64,000 nucleotides of DNA from Pyxidicoccus caerfyrddinensis (lineage in GTDB: Bacteria; Myxococcota; Myxococcia; Myxococcales; Myxococcaceae). The position numbers were made by a program, and so were the translations under genes. The notes below the pieces were generated by a model, which saw nothing but the letters and a program-made list of their open reading frames with translations, searched no databases and had not been told where the DNA came from. Every line of letters begins with the position of its first letter. Position 1 is the stretch's first letter. The stretch lies in NCBI RefSeq assembly GCF_010894405.1, contig NZ_JAAIYA010000008.1, positions 310,001 to 374,000 on the forward strand. Direction: 5' to 3'. This document shows positions 56,781 to 64,000 of the stretch, piece by piece.

Positions 56781-57470
56781 TCAGCCGCCCCGCTTCGTGC
56801 GCTTTCCGGCGCTGACAACGGTGGCAAGGGCTTCGCGCAGGCCCTCCGCCTCACCGACTCGCTTCCCCCGCTTCCCACCCCGCCCGGTGGGAGCCGGCGA
56901 TTCGCGCGCGGCCGTTGCCGCTTCGCTCCGCTTCCCCCCCCGTGCCGTCGGAGTCGGTGCGGAACGCGCGCCTTCCACAGCGCCCTTCCGCTTCCCACCG
57001 CGCGCGCGCGGAGCCGGCGTCTCGCCCGGGCCTTCCGCCTCGCGGTCCCACGTGCCGGAGCGGCCGCCGGCCTTGTGCTCGAGCTGCACGGCCTCCAGCA
57101 CCATGCCCCGGTCCACGCTCTTGCACATGTCATAGACGGTGAGCGCCGCCGCGCACGCCGCGGTGAGGGCCTCCATCTCCACGCCCGTGCGGTCCACCGT
57201 CTTCACCTGCACGCGGACGGACAGCCCCGCCTCCTCTGGCGTGAGCGTCACCTCCACGCCCGCGAGCGCAATCGGGTGGCAGAGCGGCACGAAGTCCGGG
57301 GTGCGCTTGGCGGCCATGATGCCGGCGAGCCGGGCCGCGGCGAGCACGTCCCCCTTCTCCACCTTCCCCGCGAGGATGCGCTCACGGGTGGCGGGGAGCA
57401 TGCGCAGCCGCGCGGTGGCCACCGCCACGCGCTCCGTCTTGGGCTTGTCGCCCACGTCCACCATCTTCAC
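56781..57470 (-). CDS. moaC: Cyclic pyranopterin monophosphate synthase MoaC with basic C-terminal repeats
   Basis: MoaC completes the first step of molybdenum cofactor synthesis. The core (about 1-150) has MVDVGDKPKTERVAVA, MAAKRTPDFVPLCHPIAL, VDRTGVEMEALTA and VYDMCKSVDRGM, all expected. The N-terminus lacks the usual first 15 or so residues (FTHLDEAGR). The C-terminus adds about 75 residues of repeats with the motif RGGKR (RARGGKRKG, TARGGKRSE, TGRGGKRGK). The start GTG 57470 overlaps the stop of the next gene upstream (GTGA); ATG 57464 is an alternative. Total length is 229 residues, against about 160 in typical MoaC. Confidence 0.92.
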   Translation of the reverse strand: MKMVDVGDKPKTERVAVATARLRMLPATRERILAGKVEKGDVLAAARLAGIMAAKRTPDFVPLCHPIALAGVEVTLTPEEAGLSVRVQVKTVDRTGVEMEALTAACAAALTVYDMCKSVDRGMVLEAVQLEHKAGGRSGTWDREAEGPGETPAPRARGGKRKGAVEGARSAPTPTARGGKRSEAATAARESPAPTGRGGKRGKRVGEAEGLREALATVVSAGKRTKRGG

Positions 57471-58651
57471 CGGCGCACCACCTGCGCCACCGCGCCGAGC
57501 AGGTCCTCGACGATGTCGTCCGGGTCCTCCAGCCCCACGGACACGCGGATGAGGTTCTCCTGGATGCCCGCCGTGGCGCGCTCCTCCGGCGTCATGCGGC
57601 GCGCGCTCGCGCTGGCCGCGTGCATCACCAGCGTGCACACGTCCCCGAGCGACGGGCCCGGCCGGCACACCTGGAGCCCCTCCAGGAAGCGCATCCCCTC
57701 CGGACGGCCGATGCCCTTGATTTCGAAGGCCACCATGGGGCCGCCGCCGTTCAGCAACTCCTTCGCCACCGCGTGGTCCGGGTGCGAGGGCAGGCCCGGG
57801 TAGATGACGCGCTCGAGTAGCGGCGAGTCCGACAGACGCTTCGCCACGTGCGCCGCGTGCTCGGCATGGGCCTTCATCCGCACCGGCAGCGTGCGCAGGC
57901 CGCGCAGCGTGAGCCACGCCTCGAAGGGCCCCAGCACGTCACCCGCGAGGATGCGCGCCGAGCGCAGCGGAGCGATGCGCGCATTCGAGCCGCTCACCGT
58001 GCCACCCAGCGCATCGCTGTGGCCGTTGAGCCACTTGCTGGTGGACTGCACCGCGTAGTCCGCGCCCAGTTCCAGCGAGCGCTGCCCCGCGGGCGACGGG
58101 AAGGTGGCGTCCACCACGAACGTGGCGCCCACGTCGCGGCTCACCTTCGACAGGACGCGCAGGTCCGGCACGCGCAAGAGCGGGTTGGTGATGCTCTCCG
58201 CCAGCACCATGCGCGGGCGCAGCTCGCGGATGCGCTCGGGCGTGCGCGCGTCCGTCATCAGCAGCGCGTGCAGCTCCACGCCCAGCGTGGCGCACAGGTT
58301 CTTGTAGAGCAGCCGCGTGACGCCGTAGCCGTCCGCCGGCATCACCAGCCTGTCACCCGACTTGAAGCCCTGCGCCTCGAAGACGGAGCGGAGCGCGGCC
58401 ATGCCGCTGGCGTACGCGACGCACGCGTCGGCGCCCTCCAGCGCGGCCACGGCTTCCTCCAGCAGCGTCGTATTGGGGGCGCTGATGCGGGCGTAGGCGT
58501 AGTCCTTCCCGTCGAGCGCGCCGTCCAAATCGTCGCTGCTGTCGAACCAGTTCACCGCCGAGGGGTAGATGGCCGGAGAGACGGGCACCGCCTTGCTCCC
58601 GGTCAGCCGGCTGCCGGCGTGCACCGCCACCGTCTTCTGCTTCGTGCTCAT
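57467..58651 (-). CDS. Cystathionine gamma-synthase/lyase-type PLP enzyme
   Basis: This PLP-dependent enzyme of the Cys/Met metabolism family catalyses beta- or gamma-elimination or replacement. The 394 residues show the family PLP-phosphate region ACVAYASGMAALRSV, the ADGYGVTRLLYKNL segment, the Asp-bearing FVVDATFPSP and the PLP lysine in STSKWLNGHSDALGG. The C-terminus has CRPGPSLGDVCTLVMHAASAS and ATAGIQENLIRVSVGLED. By eye I cannot say whether it acts on cystathionine, homoserine esters or methionine. The metH and metE-like genes elsewhere in the window are compatible with a sulfur amino acid role. The stop overlaps moaC. Confidence 0.9.
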   Translation of the reverse strand: MSTKQKTVAVHAGSRLTGSKAVPVSPAIYPSAVNWFDSSDDLDGALDGKDYAYARISAPNTTLLEEAVAALEGADACVAYASGMAALRSVFEAQGFKSGDRLVMPADGYGVTRLLYKNLCATLGVELHALLMTDARTPERIRELRPRMVLAESITNPLLRVPDLRVLSKVSRDVGATFVVDATFPSPAGQRSLELGADYAVQSTSKWLNGHSDALGGTVSGSNARIAPLRSARILAGDVLGPFEAWLTLRGLRTLPVRMKAHAEHAAHVAKRLSDSPLLERVIYPGLPSHPDHAVAKELLNGGGPMVAFEIKGIGRPEGMRFLEGLQVCRPGPSLGDVCTLVMHAASASARRMTPEERATAGIQENLIRVSVGLEDPDDIVEDLLGAVAQVVRR

Positions 58652-58748
58652 GGTTGGATGGGCGTCCTTGCTTGGAATGGCAAGGCCGGCCCGAAGGATG
58701 CGGGCCGGCCTCGTGAAGTGCTCGCCGGTGTCACGCGGCGGCTGAGGG

Positions 58749-59711
58749 CTACTCGCCGTGCTCGATGAGCCAGCGCTCGGCGTCGATGGCCGCCATGCAG
58801 CCGGTGCCGGCGGCGGTGATGGCCTGGCGGTAGTAGCTGTCCTGCACGTCACCGCAGGCGAACACGCCCTCGATGTTGGTGCGGGTGCTGCCCGGCACCG
58901 TCTTGAGGTAGCCGCCCTGGTGCGTCTCCAGGATGCCCTGGAACAGCTCCGTGTTCGGCGTGTGGCCGATGGCGACGAAGAGGCCGGTGACGTTGAGCAG
59001 CTGGCTGTCACCCGTCTTCAGGTTGCGCACCACCGCGCCCGACATGCCCTTGGGGCCGCCCACGACTTCCTCCACCGCGGAGTTCCACAGGAAGGAAATC
59101 TTGGGGTTCTGCAGCGCGCGCTCCTGCATCACCTTGGAGGCGCGCAGCGAGTCGCGGCGGTGGACGACGGTGACGTGCTTGACGATTTTCGCCAGGTACG
59201 TGGCCTCCTCCATCGCCGTGTCGCCGCCACCCACCACGATGACGTCCTGGTTCTTGAAGAAGGCGCCGTCACAGGTGGCGCACGCGGATACGCCCCGGTT
59301 CTTGTAGGCGTCCTCGCCCTTCACGCCCAGCCACTTGGCCGTGGCCCCGGTGGAGATGATGACCGTCTCCGAGCGGTAGCTGACGCTCTCCCCCGTGATG
59401 AGGAAGGGGCGCTGGGAGAAGTCGACCTTCACGACGTTCTCCATGTGGATGACGGTGCCGAAGCGCTCGGCCTGCTTCTGGAACCGGTCCATCAGCTCCG
59501 GGCCGGTAATCGCCTCCGGGAAGCCGGGGTAGTTCTCCACGTCCGTCGTCACCATGAGCTGGCCACCGGGGACGCGCTGGGGATGGTCCAGCGTGGGGCC
59601 TCCGGCGAACACCACGGGTTGCAGGTTGGCACGCGCGGCGTAGATGGCCGCGGTGTAGCCCGCCGGCCCCGAGCCGATGATGGTCACCTTGTTGATCTTC
59701 TCCTCCGCCAC
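58749..59711 (-). CDS. trxB: Thioredoxin reductase
   Basis: TrxB passes electrons from NADPH through FAD and a disulfide to thioredoxin. The 320 residues start at GTG 59711, five bases after GGGAGG. They show the FAD-binding IIGSGPAGYTAAIYAAR, the redox pair CATCDG (Cys144, Cys147), the NADP-binding VIVVGGGDTAMEEA and the closing GVFACGDVQD. It is divergent from the cyclic-nucleotide sensor, with 72 bases between starts. Confidence 0.96.
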   Translation of the reverse strand: MAEEKINKVTIIGSGPAGYTAAIYAARANLQPVVFAGGPTLDHPQRVPGGQLMVTTDVENYPGFPEAITGPELMDRFQKQAERFGTVIHMENVVKVDFSQRPFLITGESVSYRSETVIISTGATAKWLGVKGEDAYKNRGVSACATCDGAFFKNQDVIVVGGGDTAMEEATYLAKIVKHVTVVHRRDSLRASKVMQERALQNPKISFLWNSAVEEVVGGPKGMSGAVVRNLKTGDSQLLNVTGLFVAIGHTPNTELFQGILETHQGGYLKTVPGSTRTNIEGVFACGDVQDSYYRQAITAAGTGCMAAIDAERWLIEHGE

Positions 59712-59783
59712 CTGGTCCTCCCTGTCCTGTTGGAGCCTCGAAGGTACCAGAGGCCCTCGGGCGCGTGATACGAAGCTGGCCTC

Positions 59784-60242
59784 ATGGATGCCGCTGTCCT
59801 CAAGAAGGTTGCGCTGTTCGAGGGTTTGACCCAGGGCCAGCTCGCCAAGGTGGCGCAAATCGGCCACTCCCGGGACTACCCGGCGGGCGCCTTCCTCTTC
59901 CGCGAGGGAGAGGCCGGCCAGGAGATGTTCGTAATCGAGAAGGGCAAGGTCCGCATTTCCAAGACGGTGCCCGGCATCGGCGAGGAGGCGCTCGCCATCC
60001 TGGAGTCTGGACAGTATTTCGGAGAGATGGCGGTAATCGAGGACTCTCCCCGCTCGGCGGACGCCATCGCCCACGTGAGCTGCACGGTGTGGGTCATCGA
60101 GCGCGCGAAGCTGGACCAGCTCATGTTCACCGACAAGGACCTGGCGTACGTGCTGCTCTGGACGTTCGTCCGCACGCTGAGTGAGCGGCTGCGCGAGACG
60201 AACGACAAGATAAAGGCCTTCTTCGCCATCTCCCGCTTCTAG
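59784..60242 (+). CDS. Cyclic nucleotide-binding domain protein without HTH
   Basis: The 152 residues are a single cNMP-binding domain. It has the LFEGLTQGQLAKVAQIG start, the beta-roll FREGEAGQEMFVIEKGKV and the phosphate-binding cassette YFGEMAVIEDSPRSADA. A short helix ends the chain at about 150. There is no helix-turn-helix, so it is not a CRP-type DNA binder by itself. It may bind cAMP or cGMP and act on a partner. It is divergent from trxB. Confidence 0.88.
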   Translation: MDAAVLKKVALFEGLTQGQLAKVAQIGHSRDYPAGAFLFREGEAGQEMFVIEKGKVRISKTVPGIGEEALAILESGQYFGEMAVIEDSPRSADAIAHVSCTVWVIERAKLDQLMFTDKDLAYVLLWTFVRTLSERLRETNDKIKAFFAISRF

Positions 60243-60392
60243 TCTCACGCCCCGAGAGGTGGGGTGGTGCGTGCATGTCCGTCCGGAAGACGGGCTGCTT
60301 CGCGCGAGTCGGGACGGGTGGGAGGAGGACTCCCCAGGTAGAGCAGGCAGGCACGCGCGTTGCTTTGTCCCACACCCGTGGAGGTGGGCGGG

Positions 60393-61175
60393 ATGGAGCA
60401 GGCAGCGGAAGCGGCGTGGGCGGGCGGAGAATCCGCGGGCGGCGGGACGGTGCGGGCGCGTGGGGCCGGGGGCGTGGAGGAGTCGCGCGAGCGCCTCTTC
60501 CGGTTGGGGGCGGAGGCCCTCACCGACCCGGAGCTGCTGTGCGTGGTGTGGGGCCCGGGGCCGCGCTCGCCCGGGCCCTTGCAGCTGGCGGGCACACTGC
60601 TGTCACGAGACGGCGGCCTCAAGGCCCTGGTGCAGGAGGAGCCGCTGGCGTTGAGCCTGTTGCCCGGCGTGGGGCCGGTGCGCGCCGCGCAGGTGCTGGC
60701 GGCGCTGGAATTGGGACGCCGCGCGCAGCGCACGGTGGAGCGGCGGCCCAAGCTGCGCACGCCGCAGGAGATTCACGCGTACCTGGGGCCCAAGCTGGGC
60801 GCACTGCGGCGCGAGGTGTTCCACGTGCTGTGCTTCAACGCGCGCAACGTGCTGGTGCATGACGCGCGCGTGGCGGAGGGCACCATGAATGCGTGCCCGG
60901 TGGACCCGCGCGAGGTGTTCGCCGCGGCGCTCACCGCGCGCGCCACCGCCATCGTCCTGGCGCACAACCACCCGTCCGGAGACCCGGAGCCGAGCATCCA
61001 GGACGTGGGGCTGACGCGGCACCTCATCTCCGCGGCGCAGCTGCTCAACATCAAGGTGCTGGACCACGTGGTGGTGGGGGACGGCGCCTACGTGTCGATG
61101 ATGGAGCGGGGACTGTTCCCGGACACGGAGTGGGAGACGAAGCGCGGCTGGAGCGCGAATGGAGGCGGCGGATGA
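60393..61175 (+). CDS. radC: RadC-family JAMM-domain protein
   Basis: The 260 residues have a Gly/Ala-rich N-terminus (about 1-35). Then comes a UPF0758/RadC helix-hairpin-helix region (LLPGVGPVRAAQVLAALELG). The JAMM domain has a conserved Glu in the VAEGTMNACPVDPREVF region and the zinc motif HNHPSGDPEPSIQD. RadC was once thought a repair protein; its true role is unsettled. GGAGG lies eight bases before ATG 60393. Its stop overlaps the start of the next gene (ATGA). Confidence 0.92.
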   Translation: MEQAAEAAWAGGESAGGGTVRARGAGGVEESRERLFRLGAEALTDPELLCVVWGPGPRSPGPLQLAGTLLSRDGGLKALVQEEPLALSLLPGVGPVRAAQVLAALELGRRAQRTVERRPKLRTPQEIHAYLGPKLGALRREVFHVLCFNARNVLVHDARVAEGTMNACPVDPREVFAAALTARATAIVLAHNHPSGDPEPSIQDVGLTRHLISAAQLLNIKVLDHVVVGDGAYVSMMERGLFPDTEWETKRGWSANGGGG

Positions 61176-61426
61176 TGGTCGGTGCGTTGGGAGTGTGGAG
61201 CGCGGTGCAGGTGGAGTTGCTGGAGGACGCGCGGGCGCAGGTGGTGCGGCTGGATACCGGGCAGGCATGCACGGTGGAGCGGGCGTCGCTGCCGGCGGGA
61301 GTGCGCGAGGGGGACGTGGTGGTTGACGGCCGGCTGGAGCCGCAGCGGACGGCGTTGAGGATGCGGGAGGTGGCGCGCAAACGGGCGCTGCTGGGTGTTC
61401 CCGTCCCACCGGGGCTTGACCTGTGA
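61172..61426 (+). CDS. DUF3006-like small protein
   Basis: The 84 residues resemble DUF3006: an N-terminal AVQVELLEDARAQVVRLDTG beta-hairpin, then SLPAGVREGDVVVDGRLEP and a basic C-terminal helix. The family is of unknown function. The start ATG overlaps the radC stop, and the gene ends about 55 bases before recQ, so the three are probably one transcript. Confidence 0.75.
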   Translation: MMVGALGVWSAVQVELLEDARAQVVRLDTGQACTVERASLPAGVREGDVVVDGRLEPQRTALRMREVARKRALLGVPVPPGLDL

Positions 61427-61481
61427 GGTGGGGTGGCACGCCGGCGACGTTTCCGTTGACGGCCGGACCAGGATGGTGAAC

Positions 61482-63551
<2,070 letters not shown>

Positions 63552-63563
63552 GCGGGTGCTTCG

Positions 63564-63944
63564 CTAGCGCCCGCCCGCGCGGCGCCACGCACGGCGCGCC
63601 ATGAAGAAGCGGAGCCCGCCCATGAGGGAGCCCACCACCAGCGCGAGCAGGAAGATGACGAGCACGGTGGTGACGCCGAAGACGACGCGCACGCCGGACT
63701 CGGTGATGCGGCCGCTGAAGTAGGCCTCACGCAGCGGCTCCAGGGCCCCCGTCAGCTCCAGCGCGCGGGCCGGGAGCGAGTCCAGCGACAGCGACAGCCG
63801 CTGGAGGAAGCGCGTGGGGTACAGCCGCAGCGCCAGCTCCACGCCGACGCCCAGCACCAGGTAGAGCAGCGACAGCAGGAAGGCGTTGCCCCACATGATG
63901 CGCAGCAGCGGGGCCGCCTCGGGGCGGGGTGGGTAGGACGTCAC
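63564..63944 (-). CDS. Small two-TM membrane protein
   Basis: The 126-residue protein starts at GTG 63944. It has two hydrophobic helices, near 16-40 (WGNAFLLSLLYLVLGVGVELAL) and 85-110 (VVFGVTTVLVIFLLALVVGSLM), with a charged helical loop between, and ends in a basic C-terminus. No family is recognised. It follows within a base or two of the partial gene at the edge and so is probably in an operon with it. Confidence 0.72.
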   Translation of the reverse strand: MTSYPPRPEAAPLLRIMWGNAFLLSLLYLVLGVGVELALRLYPTRFLQRLSLSLDSLPARALELTGALEPLREAYFSGRITESGVRVVFGVTTVLVIFLLALVVGSLMGGLRFFMARRAWRRAGGR

Positions 63945-63945
63945 G

Positions 63946-64000
63946 CTATCTGGCCGCCTTCTTCTTGAGGACGGGCAGCGCCTTCTTCACCCGCGCCGCC
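63946..64000 (-). CDS. C-terminal end of an unidentified gene (window edge)
   Basis: A minus-strand frame enters from the right edge and stops at TAG 63948-63946. Only about 17 residues are visible, Lys- and Ala-rich (ALPVLKKKAAR at the end). The next gene starts two bases past the stop. Nothing can be said of its function. Confidence 0.5.
   Translation of the reverse strand, partial: AARVKKALPVLKKKAAR

Overview
The window is high-GC chromosomal DNA of a myxobacterium in the Myxococcus, Corallococcus or Pyxidicoccus group. The evidence is a prolyl endopeptidase that closely resembles, but is not identical to, the structurally characterised Myxococcus xanthus enzyme, a TIGR02265/DUF2378 protein (a family largely confined to Myxococcales), many lipoproteins with Asp-Ala-Gly tracts, a kelch lipoprotein, an FHA-DUF4388 protein and strong third-position GC bias. 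I see no prophage structure, insertion sequence or CRISPR array. The window is mostly conserved chromosome with lineage-specific lipoproteins inserted.

Layout. 1-8.2 kb (minus strand) is a proteostasis block: trigger factor, clpP, clpX, a lipoprotein prolyl oligopeptidase and lon, which is cut by the window edge. 8.3-10.8 kb holds two tRNA genes (Leu, Lys), a stand-alone RecT/Redbeta-type annealing protein on the plus strand and a four-tRNA operon (Pro, Arg, His, Arg). 10.8-17.9 kb is a long minus-strand run: recX, bamD, a membrane protein, a TPR protein, FHA-DUF4388, selD, an exported amidase, rph and rdgB. selD has an in-frame TGA, read here as selenocysteine. 18.8-23.5 kb carries a pilT paralogue, rplM-rpsI and a uvrD/pcrA helicase.

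23.5-36.8 kb mixes housekeeping genes (rlmI-like, maf, DHH phosphoesterase, tatD, tcdA, SDR, mutY) with lineage genes. The most striking of these is a small protein with 17 cysteines spaced exactly every third residue. 36.8-44.2 kb has a methionine theme: a MetE-C-terminal-like protein, metH and, translationally coupled upstream of metH, an ArsR-methyltransferase fusion whose start codon lies in a 26-bp imperfect palindrome. 44.3-52.4 kb encodes patatin-like, kelch, TPR, subtilisin-like, CoA-binding and DUF2795 proteins. 52.6-64 kb has a YiiX-like hydrolase, a SirB1 protein, a Nudix hydrolase, TIGR02265, moaC, a trans-sulfuration PLP enzyme, trxB, a CRP-like sensor lacking an HTH, and radC-DUF3006-recQ.

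Many adjacent genes overlap by four bases (ATGA or GTGA), indicating translational coupling. Start codons were chosen from ribosome-binding sites, lipoboxes and family N-termini. All family assignments come from reading motifs by eye; no database search was possible.
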